Part shown: one piece after another, positions 26,840-37,029 of the stretch | How the letters are laid out: each line of letters opens with the position of its first letter | Position numbering within the stretch: the first letter of the stretch is position 1 | NCBI RefSeq assembly: GCF_019168305.1 | Contig: NZ_JAHTBI010000021.1 | Location: 1-47,555, forward strand | Direction: 5' to 3' | DNA length: 47,555 nucleotides | Source of the DNA: Pseudomonas aegrilactucae | Lineage (GTDB): Bacteria; Pseudomonadota; Gammaproteobacteria; Pseudomonadales; Pseudomonadaceae | Notes under the pieces: model-generated | What the model was told of the DNA's origin: nothing | The model's database searches: none | The model's input: only the letters and a program-made list of their open reading frames with translations | Made by a program: the position numbers and the translations under genes

Positions 26840-28945
26840 ATGGCGCGCACCACTCCCATCGAGCTGTACCGCAATATCGGCATTGTCGCCCACGTCGACG
26901 CGGGCAAGACCACCACCACCGAACGCATCCTGTTCTACACCGGGGTCAACCACAAGATGGGCGAAGTGCACGACGGTGCCGCGACCATGGACTGGATGGC
27001 CCAGGAGCAGGAACGCGGCATCACCATCACCTCCGCGGCGACCACTGCGTTCTGGCAAGGCTCGACCAAGCAGTTCCCCGACAAGTACCGCTTCAACATC
27101 ATCGACACCCCCGGCCACGTCGATTTCACCATCGAGGTGGAACGCTCGCTGCGCGTGCTCGACGGGGCCGTGGTGGTGTTCAGCGGCGCCGACGGGGTCG
27201 AACCACAGTCCGAGACGGTGTGGCGCCAGGCCAACAAGTACCATGTGCCGCGCCTGGCCTACGTGAACAAGATGGACCGCCAGGGCGCGGATTTCCTGCG
27301 CGTGGTCAAGCAGATCGACAAGCGCCTGGGTCACCACCCGGTGCCCATCCAGTTGGCCATCGGCGCCGAGGAACACTTCATCGGGCAGATCGACCTGGTG
27401 AAGATGAAGGCCATCTACTGGAACGAGGACGACAACGGCACCAGTTACCGCGAAGAGGAGATCCCGGCAGACATGCAGGACCTCGCCAACGAGTGGCGTG
27501 CCCACATGATCGAGGCGGCCGCCGAGGCCAGCGACGAGTTCATGGAGCTGTACCTGAACGGCACCGAGCTGAACAATCAGCAGATCAAGGCCGGCCTGCG
27601 CAAGCGCACGCTCAACAACGAAATCGTCCCGGCCATCTGCGGTTCTTCGTTCAAGAACAAGGGCGTGCCGCTGATGCTCGACGCGGTGATCGACTACCTG
27701 CCCGCCCCGTCCGAGATTCCCGCGATCCACGGCACCGACCCGGACCATGAAGACAAGCACCTGGAACGCCATGCCGACGACAGCGAGCCGTTCTCGGCGC
27801 TGGCCTTCAAGATCGCCACCGACCCGTTCGTCGGCACCCTGACCTTTGCCCGTGTCTATTCGGGGGTGCTGAACTCTGGCGACGCCGTGCTCAACTCGGT
27901 CAAGGGCAAGAAGGAACGGGTCGGGCGCATGGTGCAGATGCATGCCAACCAGCGCGCCGAGATCAAGGCCGTGTGCGCCGGCGACATCGCCGCGCTGATC
28001 GGCATGAAGGACGTGACCACCGGCGACACCCTGTGCGACATCGGCAAGCCGATCATCCTCGAGCGCATGGACTTCCCCGACCCGGTGATCTCGGTGGCCG
28101 TGGAACCCAGGACCAAGGCCGACCAGGAGAAAATGGGCATCGCCCTGAGCAAGCTGGCCCAGGAAGACCCTTCGTTCCGGGTGCGCACCGATGAAGAGAC
28201 CGCGCAGACCATCATCTCCGGCATGGGCGAGCTGCACCTGGACATCATCGTCGACCGCATGAAGCGCGAATTCGGCGTCGAGGCCAATGTCGGCAAGCCG
28301 CAGGTGGCCTACCGCGAGAAGATCCGCAATACCTGCGAGATCGAAGGCAAGTTCGTGCGTCAGTCGGGTGGGCGCGGGCAGTATGGGCATTGCTGGATCC
28401 GCTTCGCGCCGGGCGAGGAAGGCAAGGAAGGCCTGGAATTCGTCAACGAGGTGGTCGGTGGGGTGGTGCCACGCGAGTACATCCCGGCCATCCAGAAAGG
28501 CATCGAGGAGCAGATGAAGAACGGCGTGCTGGCCGGGTATCCGTTGATCGGCCTGAAGGCCACGGTATTCGATGGCTCGTACCACGACGTCGACTCCAAC
28601 GAGATGGCCTTCAAGGTGGCGGCCTCGATGGCGACCAAGCAACTGGCGCAAAAAGGCGGGGCGGTGCTGCTGGAGCCGGTGATGAAGGTCGAGGTAGTGA
28701 CGCCCGAGGAGTACCAGGGCGACATCCTCGGTGACCTCAGCCGGCGCCGCGGGCTGATCCAGGAAGGCGAGGACACGCCGGCCGGCAAGGTGATTCGCGC
28801 TGACGTGCCGTTGGGCGAGATGTTCGGCTATTCGACCCAGATGCGCTCGATGACCCAGGGCCGGGCCAGCTACACGATGGAGTTCACCAAGTATGCAGAG
28901 GCGCCGGGGAGCATCGCCGATGCGATCATCAAGAAGCAGGGCTGA
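26840..28945 (+). CDS. fusA: elongation factor G (second copy outside the str operon)
   Basis: GTPase of 701 residues that drives ribosomal translocation. All GTP-binding motifs are present: [12 protein letters not shown], switch-II region [26 protein letters not shown], and NKMD. The domain IV and V segments ([31 protein letters not shown]) are complete. It is not flanked by rpsL, rpsG and tuf, so it is the paralogue often named fusB in P. putida. Whether it works in translocation or mainly in ribosome recycling cannot be told from the sequence. It is a single gene; the next one is convergent. Confidence 0.95.
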   Translation: MARTTPIELYRNIGIVAHVDAGKTTTTERILFYTGVNHKMGEVHDGAATMDWMAQEQERGITITSAATTAFWQGSTKQFPDKYRFNIIDTPGHVDFTIEVERSLRVLDGAVVVFSGADGVEPQSETVWRQANKYHVPRLAYVNKMDRQGADFLRVVKQIDKRLGHHPVPIQLAIGAEEHFIGQIDLVKMKAIYWNEDDNGTSYREEEIPADMQDLANEWRAHMIEAAAEASDEFMELYLNGTELNNQQIKAGLRKRTLNNEIVPAICGSSFKNKGVPLMLDAVIDYLPAPSEIPAIHGTDPDHEDKHLERHADDSEPFSALAFKIATDPFVGTLTFARVYSGVLNSGDAVLNSVKGKKERVGRMVQMHANQRAEIKAVCAGDIAALIGMKDVTTGDTLCDIGKPIILERMDFPDPVISVAVEPRTKADQEKMGIALSKLAQEDPSFRVRTDEETAQTIISGMGELHLDIIVDRMKREFGVEANVGKPQVAYREKIRNTCEIEGKFVRQSGGRGQYGHCWIRFAPGEEGKEGLEFVNEVVGGVVPREYIPAIQKGIEEQMKNGVLAGYPLIGLKATVFDGSYHDVDSNEMAFKVAASMATKQLAQKGGAVLLEPVMKVEVVTPEEYQGDILGDLSRRRGLIQEGEDTPAGKVIRADVPLGEMFGYSTQMRSMTQGRASYTMEFTKYAEAPGSIADAIIKKQG

Positions 28946-30412
28946 TCAGCCCTGCTGCACCCCCGCGCGCTTGAGCAGTTGCTTGCAGCGCTCGGTCAGG
29001 TGGACCACGCGCAGGTGCTTGCCCGCCTTGGCATAGCGCTCGCGCAGGGTCTTGATGGCGGCGATCGCCGAGTAGTCGACCACGCGCAGGTGCGCACAAT
29101 CGAGCGTGACCTGCACGGGGTCCTGCGCCGGGCTGAACTGGTTCAGGAACGGAGTGACCGAGGCGAAGAACAGTGTGCCGTGAGCCCGGTACAGCTTGCT
29201 GCCGTCGGCCTGCATGGCACCGTCGGCATACAGCTCGCGGGCGTGCTGCCAGGCGAAATTGATCGCGGCGATGACAATGCCGCACAGCACGGCGCTAGCC
29301 AGGTCGGTGAATACCGTCACCAGGGTCACGGCGATGATCATCAGCACGTCGCTCCGGGGTACCTTGTGCAGCACGCGCAGGGAGGCCCAGGCAAAGGTCT
29401 GCTGCGACACCACGAACATCACCCCTACCAGTGCCGCCAGCGGGATGCGCTCGATCAAGGGGGCCAGGAACAGCACGAACATCAGGATCATCCCCCCGGC
29501 AACGACACCGGACACGCGCCCTCGCCCGCCCGAACTGAGGTTGATGACGGTTTGCCCGATCATCGCACAGCCGCCCATGCCGCCGCACAGCCCCGACACC
29601 ATGTTGGCGGCCCCCAGAGCCACGCACTCGCGGTCAGGGTGGCCACGGGTTTCGGTAAATTCATCGGTAAGGTTGAGGGTGAGCAGGGTTTCCAGCAGGC
29701 CGACCATGGCCATCAGTGCCGCATAGGGGGCGATGATGCGCAGGGTCTCCAGGTTCCATGGCAACTGAGGCAGGGCCAGGCTCGGCAAGCCGCCGGCAAT
29801 GTGCGCCATGTCGCCCAGGGTATGGGTGGGCAGGTCGAACAGATACACCAACAGGCCCACGCCGAGGATCGCCACCAGCGCCGGTGGCACGGCGCGGGTC
29901 AGGCGCGGCAGCACGTAGACGATCGCCATGGTCAGCGCCACCAGGCCAAGCATCAGGTACAGCGCAGGACCGCTGAGCCACACCTGGCCGGCCTTGAAGT
30001 GCTCCAGTTGAGCCAGCGCGATGACAATTGCCAGGCCGTTGACGAAGCCGAGCATCACCGGGTAGGGCACCAGGCGCACCAGCTTGCCCAGGCGCAGCAG
30101 GCCGAACAGGATCATGATCACCCCGCCCAGCAGCACGGTGGCCAGCAGGTACTGCACGCCGTGCTGCACCACCAGGGCCACGATCACCACCGCCATCGAT
30201 CCGGCGGCGCCGGAAACCATGCCCGGACGTCCGCCGAACAGCGCGGTCAGGGTACAGATGATGAAGGCGCCGTACAGGCCCATCAGCGGGTTGAGGTGTG
30301 CGACCAATGCAAAGGCGATGCACTCGGGCACCAACGCGAAAGCGGTGGTCAGGCCAGCCAGTACATCGGCGCGCACGGGGGCGAATCGGTGAAGTTTGCG
30401 TGTGGGTTGCAT
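28946..30412 (-). CDS. SulP-family anion transporter with STAS domain
   Basis: Inner-membrane protein of 488 residues. The N-terminal SulP part has the typical LTTAFALVPECIAFALVAHLNPLMGLYGAF segment and about ten to twelve hydrophobic helices. A C-terminal STAS domain spans about residues 395-485 (VQVTLDCAHLRVVDYSAIAAIKTLRERYA). SulP proteins carry sulfate, bicarbonate or other anions. The next gene, metY, is divergent with a 187-base shared promoter region; metY fixes sulfide into homocysteine, so sulfate is a plausible substrate. It ends one base after the convergent fusA. Confidence 0.92.
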   Translation of the reverse strand: MQPTRKLHRFAPVRADVLAGLTTAFALVPECIAFALVAHLNPLMGLYGAFIICTLTALFGGRPGMVSGAAGSMAVVIVALVVQHGVQYLLATVLLGGVIMILFGLLRLGKLVRLVPYPVMLGFVNGLAIVIALAQLEHFKAGQVWLSGPALYLMLGLVALTMAIVYVLPRLTRAVPPALVAILGVGLLVYLFDLPTHTLGDMAHIAGGLPSLALPQLPWNLETLRIIAPYAALMAMVGLLETLLTLNLTDEFTETRGHPDRECVALGAANMVSGLCGGMGGCAMIGQTVINLSSGGRGRVSGVVAGGMILMFVLFLAPLIERIPLAALVGVMFVVSQQTFAWASLRVLHKVPRSDVLMIIAVTLVTVFTDLASAVLCGIVIAAINFAWQHARELYADGAMQADGSKLYRAHGTLFFASVTPFLNQFSPAQDPVQVTLDCAHLRVVDYSAIAAIKTLRERYAKAGKHLRVVHLTERCKQLLKRAGVQQG

Positions 30413-30599
30413 CGGAATTCCAATCGGCAGGGCGTCGCCCGGTGGCGCAGGGCCAGGGCGTGGGGGAACACGGGTTGAGAACGGCTGGCCAGCTTAGCGC
30501 AATTCGCCTGTGCGAGCAGCCAGCGGTACAAGGCTTGACCCTGCCTTGGCTCGCCGCGCATGCTCCGGTTCCCCATGACTTTCAAGGAACGACTGCCCC

Positions 30600-31880
30600 A
30601 TGAAGCTGGAAACCTTGGCGATCCACGCGGGCTTCAGCCCCGACCCTACCACCAAAGCGGTTGCGGTGCCGATCTACCAGACCACCTCGTTTGCCTTCGA
30701 TGACACCCAGCATGGGGCCGACCTGTTCGACCTGAAGGTGGCGGGCAACATCTACAGCCGCATCATGAACCCGACCAACGATGTGCTGGAGCAGCGTATG
30801 GCCGCCCTCGAGGGCGGTGTCGGTGCGCTGGCGGTGGCCTCGGGCATGGCGGCCATCACCTACGCGATCCAGACCGTGGCCGAGGCCGGCGACAACATCG
30901 TCTCGGTGGCCAAGCTGTATGGCGGCACCTACAACCTGCTGGCGCATACCCTGCCGCGCTATGGCATCCAGACCCGCTTTGCCGCGCATGACGACATTGC
31001 AGCGCTTGAAGCGTTGATCGATGACAAGACCAAGGCGGTGTTCTGCGAGTCGATCGGCAACCCGGCCGGCAACATCGTCGACCTGCGTGCGCTGGCCGAT
31101 GCTGCGCACCGCCATGGCGTGCCGCTGATCGTCGACAACACCGTGGCCACGCCGATCCTGTGCCGGCCGTTCGAGCATGGTGCCGACGTGGTGGTGCATT
31201 CGCTGACCAAGTACATCGGCGGGCACGGCACCAGCATCGGTGGCATCGTGATCGATTCGGGCACCTTCCCGTGGGCTGAGCACAAGCAGCGTTTTGCCCT
31301 GCTCAACACCCCCGACCCGTCCTACCACGGCGTGACCTACACCGAAGCGTTCGGCCCGGCGGCATTCATCGGGCGTTGCCGCGTGGTGCCGCTGCGCAAC
31401 ACCGGTGCGGCGCTGTCGCCGTTCAATGCATTCCTTATTCTGCAGGGGTTGGAAACCTTGGCCTTGCGCATGGAGCGCCATACCGAGAATGCCTTGAAGG
31501 TGGCGAACTACCTCAAGGGCCACGAACAGGTGGCGTGGGTGAAGTATGCCGGGCTGCCTGATCATCCCGAGCATGAGCTGGCGCTGCGTTACACAGAGGG
31601 CAAGCCGGCATCGATCCTGTCGTTCGGGATCAAGGGTGGGCAAGAAGCTGGGGCGCGCTTCATCGATGCGTTGAAGCTGGTGGTGCGCCTGGTGAACATT
31701 GGCGATGCCAAGTCGCTGGCCTGTCACCCGGCGTCTACCACCCATCGCCAGTTGAATGACGAAGAGCTGGAGAAGGCGGGTGTGCCGCGTGACATGGTAC
31801 GTTTGTCGATCGGTATCGAGCACAGTGAAGATATTCTGGCTGATCTGGCGCAGGCGCTGGAGGCGTCGCGTGGTGCGTAA
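30600..31880 (+). CDS. metY: O-acetylhomoserine sulfhydrylase MetY
   Basis: PLP enzyme of 426 residues that makes homocysteine from O-acetylhomoserine and sulfide; relatives also use O-acetylserine. The start METLAIHAGFSPDPTTKAVAVPIYQTTSF is typical of the family, with IYSRIMNPTNDVLEQRMAALEGG after it. The PLP lysine is K204 in HSLTKYIGGHG. The long insert around PSYHGVTYTEAFGPAAFI marks the MetY group and separates it from cystathionine gamma-synthase. It is divergent from the SulP gene. Confidence 0.93.
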   Translation: MKLETLAIHAGFSPDPTTKAVAVPIYQTTSFAFDDTQHGADLFDLKVAGNIYSRIMNPTNDVLEQRMAALEGGVGALAVASGMAAITYAIQTVAEAGDNIVSVAKLYGGTYNLLAHTLPRYGIQTRFAAHDDIAALEALIDDKTKAVFCESIGNPAGNIVDLRALADAAHRHGVPLIVDNTVATPILCRPFEHGADVVVHSLTKYIGGHGTSIGGIVIDSGTFPWAEHKQRFALLNTPDPSYHGVTYTEAFGPAAFIGRCRVVPLRNTGAALSPFNAFLILQGLETLALRMERHTENALKVANYLKGHEQVAWVKYAGLPDHPEHELALRYTEGKPASILSFGIKGGQEAGARFIDALKLVVRLVNIGDAKSLACHPASTTHRQLNDEELEKAGVPRDMVRLSIGIEHSEDILADLAQALEASRGA

Positions 31881-31902
31881 CGGCACCCGAGCGATCTGAA
31901 GA

Positions 31903-31960
31903 CACACGCCGCCTTGCCGGTCAAGCGCGGGCGGCGCTTGGCCGGCAAGGCCGGCGTGTG
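31903..31960. terminator. long hairpin between metY and the TonB receptor gene
   Basis: CACACGCCGCCTTGCCGGTCAAGCGC and GCGCTTGGCCGGCAAGG...GCGTGTG can pair over about 25 bases with few mismatches. The two flanking genes converge, so this is probably a two-way transcription barrier, although no long T-run is seen. Confidence 0.65.
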
Positions 31961-32028
31961 CAATGGCCTGCAGGATCGGCGTTGTCAGCCTTGTTTGTTC
32001 AGCGACAGCCCCCTGTTAAATCCCCCCA

Positions 32029-34455
32029 TCAAAACCCGACCGTCGCCGACACCAGGTACGTACGCGGCGTAGCCAAGGTCAAACCCGGCTCGCTGTCATC
32101 CGGCGCCCCTGCCGAACTCCAGTAACGGTCATCCAGCACGTTCTCGACACTGGCACGCACGGTAACCTCCTTGCCCTCGACCTTGAACGCATAACGCGCG
32201 CCCACGTCATAGCGCTCCCAGCTGTCGACCTGCTTGCTGTTGGCCTGGTCCAGGTACTGCGAGCTGGAATGGATACCGCGCCCGGTCAAGGTCAGCCCCT
32301 GCATCCCCGGCACGTCCCATTCGGCACCCAGATTGACGTTGTACTCAGGCGTGGCCGGAGCACGGTTGCCGTCATAGACGCCACCGGTGGTGCCGGTCAG
32401 CTCGCTGTCGATGAACATCACGCCCCCCAGCAGGCGCACACCCTGCAATGGTTCGCCGAACATGCTCAACTCCACACCCCGGTTCTCGCGCTTGCCGTTG
32501 GGGCCGAACACCCGCGTGCCTGCATTGGTCTCGTAAGCCGGCTGCCTGATACGGAACGCGCTGGCGGTCAGGGCAAAGGTGCCCAGGTCATACTTGGCTC
32601 CCACCTCGACCTGGCGACTGACGAAAGGCGCAAATATCTGGTCTTCGTTGATCGAGGTCGACGGCGCGATCTTGCCCTGGCTCAAACCCTCCATATAGTT
32701 GGCATACACCGACAACTGATCGGTCACCTTGTACAGGATGCCACCCGACGGCGAGACCTTCTCTTCGTCGTAGGCGGTGGCGCCCTTGATGCCATCGCTC
32801 CAGTCATCGACCTCGACCCGCTGCCAGCGCGCCCCCAGGGTCAGCAGCAGGCGGTCATCGGCAAAGCCCAGGGTGTCGGACAACGCCACGCCGCTGAAGC
32901 GGTTCTCGGTGTAGTCCTTCCCATCATCACGCGTGGGCGCGCCTGGAGCCGGTATCCGTACCGGGTTGTACAGGTTGCTGAGCCCACTGGCGTAGCGCGC
33001 GCCGCCGTTTTCGAAGTCGAGGGAAAAGTAGCTGGCCGCCAGGTTGACCTCATGGCTGACCGGCCCGGTAGCAAACCAGCTGCGCACACCGGCGGCAGCG
33101 GTGCGCACATCCTCGTCACGGGTGAATACCCGCGGCTGTACGGTGAAGTCGCCCGCATCATTGGAGATCGAGACATTGTGGCGCAGGAAGTCATAGCTGC
33201 TTTTGCGCGCCCCCACCGCACCGTACAGCATGAGCGCGTCACTCACGTCGAACTCGCCCTTGAGCGCGCCAAAGGTATCGTGGGTGCGTGCCTTGCTCCA
33301 CGGCTGGGCGTAGTTGTGGTGCACGCGCTCGGCGTCCGGCACCTTGGCGCTGGCGCCCACCAGTACGCGCTCCTGCGGCGCGTCGGTGTCGCGCTCGGTG
33401 TGCCCCATGTCAGCGGAAAGGCGCACCCGCTCACCGCGAAAATCCAGGCCCAGCACGGCCATCTCGCGCTCCACGCGCTGATGCTCCCACTCGGTATCAC
33501 CGCCCTGCTTCGCACCGTTGAAACGCACGCCGAACTGGTTCTCGTCGCCAAATCGGCGGCCGATGTCCACCGCCCCACCCGCCTGGCCCGCCGAGGCATA
33601 GTTGGCGGTCAGCTCGGTGAGTGGCGTGTCGCCGGCGCGCTTGGGCACCACGTTGATACCACCACCCACGCTGCCGCGCGGCGAGATGCCGTTGATCAAC
33701 TGGCCGGGCCCCTTGATCACATCCACTCGATCGGCCATTTCCATGTCGATCGAATAGGTCGGCAGGATGCCGAACAGGCCGTTGTACGACACATCGCTGT
33801 TGAACAGGCTGAAGCCGCGGATGGTGAACTGCTCGAAACGCCCGCCGGCCGGGTTGGTTGCGCGTACCGACGGGTCGCTGGCAATCAGGTCGCCCAGGGT
33901 GCGCGCCTGCTGGTTCTTGACCGCCGCACTGGTGTAGGTGGTCATGCTGAACGGGGTTTCCATGAAGTCACGCGAGCCGAGCAGGCCCTGCGAACCACGC
34001 CGCGCCACTTGCCCACCGGCGTAATGCTCGCTGTCGGCATCCAGCGGCGCGGTGCGCGCACCGGTGATGCTGGTGGGGGCGATTTCAAGGGTCGAGGCAT
34101 CCTGCGGTGCCGGCACCAGGGTGTAGGCGCCATCGCCCACCGGCAACAGCTGCAGGCCACTGCCTTGCAGCAACCCGGTAAAACCACCTTCGACGCTGTA
34201 GCTGCCGGCAAGGCCCGGGCTGCGGCGGCCACTGACCAAGGCAGGGTCTACCGAAATGCTCACCCCGGCCTGGCCCGCGAAGCGCGTGAGGCTACTGCCC
34301 AGGTCACCGGCAGGCACGTTGTACAGGCGTTGCGCGGTTTCGGCGAAAACCACCACGGGCGTCAACGAGCCGGCCGCGAGCAACAGGCTCAGGCACAGGG
34401 TTGGGCGGGACAGCGAAGACGCCAGGCGGGTCCGCTGGCGGGTCAGTACGGGCAT
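32029..34455 (-). CDS. TonB-dependent siderophore receptor with STN signalling domain
   Basis: Outer-membrane protein of about 808 residues. A signal peptide ends near VVVFAETA. Next comes an STN domain (about residues 40-115, YNVPAGDLGSSLTRFAGQAGVSIS...), then the plug (RTLGDLIASDPSVRATNPAGGR, YNGLFGILPTYSIDMEMADRVDVIKGP) and a 22-strand barrel that ends with PRTYLVSATVGF, finishing in Phe as required for BAM assembly. STN domains normally signal to an FecR-type anti-sigma factor, but no sigma or anti-sigma gene is adjacent. The barrel resembles receptors for hydroxamate or catechol siderophores; the ligand cannot be named. The ATG at 34455 gives a clean signal peptide; the longer frame is not needed. 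Confidence 0.93.
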   Translation of the reverse strand: MPVLTRQRTRLASSLSRPTLCLSLLLAAGSLTPVVVFAETAQRLYNVPAGDLGSSLTRFAGQAGVSISVDPALVSGRRSPGLAGSYSVEGGFTGLLQGSGLQLLPVGDGAYTLVPAPQDASTLEIAPTSITGARTAPLDADSEHYAGGQVARRGSQGLLGSRDFMETPFSMTTYTSAAVKNQQARTLGDLIASDPSVRATNPAGGRFEQFTIRGFSLFNSDVSYNGLFGILPTYSIDMEMADRVDVIKGPGQLINGISPRGSVGGGINVVPKRAGDTPLTELTANYASAGQAGGAVDIGRRFGDENQFGVRFNGAKQGGDTEWEHQRVEREMAVLGLDFRGERVRLSADMGHTERDTDAPQERVLVGASAKVPDAERVHHNYAQPWSKARTHDTFGALKGEFDVSDALMLYGAVGARKSSYDFLRHNVSISNDAGDFTVQPRVFTRDEDVRTAAAGVRSWFATGPVSHEVNLAASYFSLDFENGGARYASGLSNLYNPVRIPAPGAPTRDDGKDYTENRFSGVALSDTLGFADDRLLLTLGARWQRVEVDDWSDGIKGATAYDEEKVSPSGGILYKVTDQLSVYANYMEGLSQGKIAPSTSINEDQIFAPFVSRQVEVGAKYDLGTFALTASAFRIRQPAYETNAGTRVFGPNGKRENRGVELSMFGEPLQGVRLLGGVMFIDSELTGTTGGVYDGNRAPATPEYNVNLGAEWDVPGMQGLTLTGRGIHSSSQYLDQANSKQVDSWERYDVGARYAFKVEGKEVTVRASVENVLDDRYWSSAGAPDDSEPGLTLATPRTYLVSATVGF

Positions 34456-34564
34456 TGGTGCACTCTCTGTTAGGTTCACGTGTTCCTGATGACAAGCGAG
34501 CGGCAAAAAGGGGACAGGCTTTTTTCGCGTTTTCTTGCAGGGCACCCCGCCACGTCACATTTAT

Positions 34565-34580
34565 CTGTATATCCATACAG
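34565..34580. promoter_or_regulatory. LexA (SOS) box
   Basis: CTGTATATCCATACAG matches the LexA consensus CTG-N10-CAG with an AT-rich core and symmetric arms; the palindrome extends to TTTATCTG...CAGATAAA. It lies 74 bases before topB and 110 bases before the receptor gene, which is divergent. topB is the more natural SOS target. Confidence 0.75.
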
Positions 34581-34653
34581 ATAAAACTTGCCTGCCTTGC
34601 GCTTCCTGCGCATGCTAGCGCCCATCCAAGCCTGATGAAGAAGCCCTCACGGC

Positions 34654-36591
34654 ATGCGCCTGTACCTCTGCGAAAAACCCTCCCAGGCCAAGGACATCGC
34701 CAAGGTCCTCGGCGCCACCCGACGCGGCGATGGCTGCTGGGTCGGCACGGGCGTCACCGTCACCTGGTGCATCGGTCACCTGCTCGAGACCGCCCCGCCC
34801 GATGCCTACGATGCCCGCTACAAGCGCTGGGCACTGGCCGACCTGCCGATCATTCCGGCACAGTGGAAAATGCAGGTCAAACCCAGAACCGCCAGCCAGT
34901 TCAAGGCAGTCAAGCGCCTGCTGGGCGAAGCTGCCGAGCTGGTGATCGCCACCGACGCCGACCGCGAAGGCGAGATGATCGCACGCGAGCTGATGGAGCA
35001 TTGCCGCTATCGCGGGCCTGTCCAGCGCCTGTGGCTGTCGGCGCTGGACGACGCCTCTATCCGCAAGGCACTGGCGGCACTGCGCCCGGGCGCCGACACC
35101 TTCAACCTGTACCACTCGGCGCTGGGGCGTTCGCGGGCCGACTGGCTGATCGGCATGAACATGAGCCGGCTGTTCACCCTGCTGGGCCGCCAGTCCGGCT
35201 ATCAGGGCGTGCTGCCAGTGGGCCGCGTGCAAACCCCGACCCTGCGCCTGGTGGTGGATCGCGACCGCAGCATCGCCGACTTCGTGCCCGTGGCCTTCTG
35301 GGCCATCGAGGTGCAGCTGGGCAGTGCCGGCAGCCTGTTCACCGCGCAATGGCGCGCCCCGGACGAGCTGTGCGACGACCAGGGGCGCTGCCTGAACCAG
35401 CCCTTCGCCCAGCAGGCCGCGGCGGCCATGCAGGCCGCAGGCACGGCGCAGTTGCTGACCCTTGCCACCGACCGGGTACGTGAAGCGGCGCCATTGCCCT
35501 TCGACCTTGGCACCCTGCAGGAGCTGTGCTCGAAAAAGTACGGCCTGGGCGCACAGGAAACCCTCGACATCGCCCAGGCCCTGTATGAAACCCACAAGGT
35601 CATCACCTACCCGCGCAGCGACTGCGGTTATCTGCCCCTTAGCCAGCATGCCGAAGCGCCGGCCATTCTGGCCGCGCTGGGGCGCAGCGACCCGAGCCTG
35701 GCGCCGCTGCAGCCGCACCTGCAGGCGCAACGCCGTTCACGCGCCTGGAACGACGCCAAGGTCAGCGCCCACCACGGCATCATCCCCACCGCTGCCGCCG
35801 TCGACCCGTCGCGCCTGCCGCCCAAGCACAAGGCGGTGTACGTGCTGATCCGCGCCCGCTACCTGGCGCAGTTCCTGCCCAACCACGAATACGACCGCAC
35901 ACAGGCCGATTTCGACTGCGCCGGGCAGGCCCTGCGCGCGGTGGGCAAGCAGATCGTCGAGCCAGGCTGGCGGCGGGCACTGCCCGAGGCGCTGACACCG
36001 CCCAAGGGCCGTGAGGCCCCGGTGGCACAAGTGCTGCCGGCATTGCAGCAAGGGCAACGGTGCGAGGTGGCCGGGGTCAACCTGAAAGACCTGTGGACCC
36101 AGCCGCCCAAGCCCTTCACCGAGGGCGACCTGATCAAGGCCATGAAGAACGTGGCCAAGCTGGTGGACGACCCGCGCCTGAAGCAGAAGCTCAAGGACAC
36201 CACCGGGATCGGCACCGAGGCGACCCGCGCCGGGATCATCCAGGGCCTGCTCGACCGGGGTTACCTGGTCAAGCAGGGCAAGGCGCTGTCGGCCACCCCC
36301 GCCGCGTTCAGCCTGATCGACGCGGTACCCCGGGCGATTGCCGACCCGGGCACCACGGCAATCTGGGAGCAGGCGCTGGACATGGTGCAGAGCGGCGAGA
36401 TGAGCCTGGAAGACTTCGTTGCCAAGCAATCGGCCTGGATGAGCAAGCAGGTGCAACGCTGCTCGGGCATGAGCCTGAGTATTGCCGGGCCTGCGGCGCC
36501 TGCCGGGCGTGGCGGCGCACCGTGGAAGAAGAAGCGCAAGAGTACCGGGGCGGCCAAGCGGCCACGGGCGCCCAAGGCGAAAAAGGGTTAG
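34654..36591 (+). CDS. topB: DNA topoisomerase III
   Basis: Type IA topoisomerase of 645 residues that decatenates DNA and resolves recombination intermediates with RecQ-type helicases. The N-terminal Toprim domain has LCEKPSQAKDIAKVLG and ATDADREGEMIARE. The catalytic tyrosine is Y319 in ITYPRSDCGYLP. The later TGIGTEATRAGIIQGLLDRGYL is a core motif. The C-terminus is a short basic tail (KKKRKSTGAAKRPRAPKAKK) instead of zinc fingers, normal for TopB. A LexA box lies upstream, so SOS induction is likely. A VOC gene follows on the same strand. Confidence 0.95.
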   Translation: MRLYLCEKPSQAKDIAKVLGATRRGDGCWVGTGVTVTWCIGHLLETAPPDAYDARYKRWALADLPIIPAQWKMQVKPRTASQFKAVKRLLGEAAELVIATDADREGEMIARELMEHCRYRGPVQRLWLSALDDASIRKALAALRPGADTFNLYHSALGRSRADWLIGMNMSRLFTLLGRQSGYQGVLPVGRVQTPTLRLVVDRDRSIADFVPVAFWAIEVQLGSAGSLFTAQWRAPDELCDDQGRCLNQPFAQQAAAAMQAAGTAQLLTLATDRVREAAPLPFDLGTLQELCSKKYGLGAQETLDIAQALYETHKVITYPRSDCGYLPLSQHAEAPAILAALGRSDPSLAPLQPHLQAQRRSRAWNDAKVSAHHGIIPTAAAVDPSRLPPKHKAVYVLIRARYLAQFLPNHEYDRTQADFDCAGQALRAVGKQIVEPGWRRALPEALTPPKGREAPVAQVLPALQQGQRCEVAGVNLKDLWTQPPKPFTEGDLIKAMKNVAKLVDDPRLKQKLKDTTGIGTEATRAGIIQGLLDRGYLVKQGKALSATPAAFSLIDAVPRAIADPGTTAIWEQALDMVQSGEMSLEDFVAKQSAWMSKQVQRCSGMSLSIAGPAAPAGRGGAPWKKKRKSTGAAKRPRAPKAKKG

Positions 36592-36626
36592 CCTTCACAC
36601 CTTTACCTACTGACAAAGGACTGTTC

Positions 36627-37016
36627 ATGAAACTGGGCTACACGATCGTCTATGTACCCGATGTCGAGGCATCGCTGAGCTTTTTCGAGAACGCCTTCGG
36701 TTTGACCCGGCGCTTCTTGCACGAGTCCGGCGACTATGGCGAGCTGGACACCGGCCCGACGACCCTGGCGTTCGCCTCGCTGGAACTGGGCAACAGCAAC
36801 TTCCCGGAGGGTTTTGTCGCGGCCAGCGACAGCCAGCGCCCACTGGGCATGGAAATCGCCCTGGTGACCGACACCGTGGCAGCCGCCCACGCCGAGGCAC
36901 TGGTCAACGGTGCCACCGAACTCAAGGCACCCGAAACCAAGCCCTGGGGGCAGACCGTCTCCTACGTACGCTGCCCGGCCGGTGTGCTGGTGGAGCTGTG
37001 CTCGCCGATGAATTGA
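36627..37016 (+). CDS. VOC-superfamily (glyoxalase/dioxygenase-like) protein
   Basis: Small protein of 129 residues with the beta-alpha-beta-beta-beta modules of the vicinal oxygen chelate fold: LGYTIVYVPDVEASLSFFENAFGL at the start and GQTVSYVRCPAGVLVELCSPM at the end, the latter with the usual Glu metal ligand. It has a strong AAAGGA ribosome site and follows topB by 35 bases. The reaction is unknown; related proteins act in detoxification or fosfomycin/bleomycin resistance. Confidence 0.87.
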   Translation: MKLGYTIVYVPDVEASLSFFENAFGLTRRFLHESGDYGELDTGPTTLAFASLELGNSNFPEGFVAASDSQRPLGMEIALVTDTVAAAHAEALVNGATELKAPETKPWGQTVSYVRCPAGVLVELCSPMN

Positions 37017-37029
37017 TCTGGCGCTTCGC

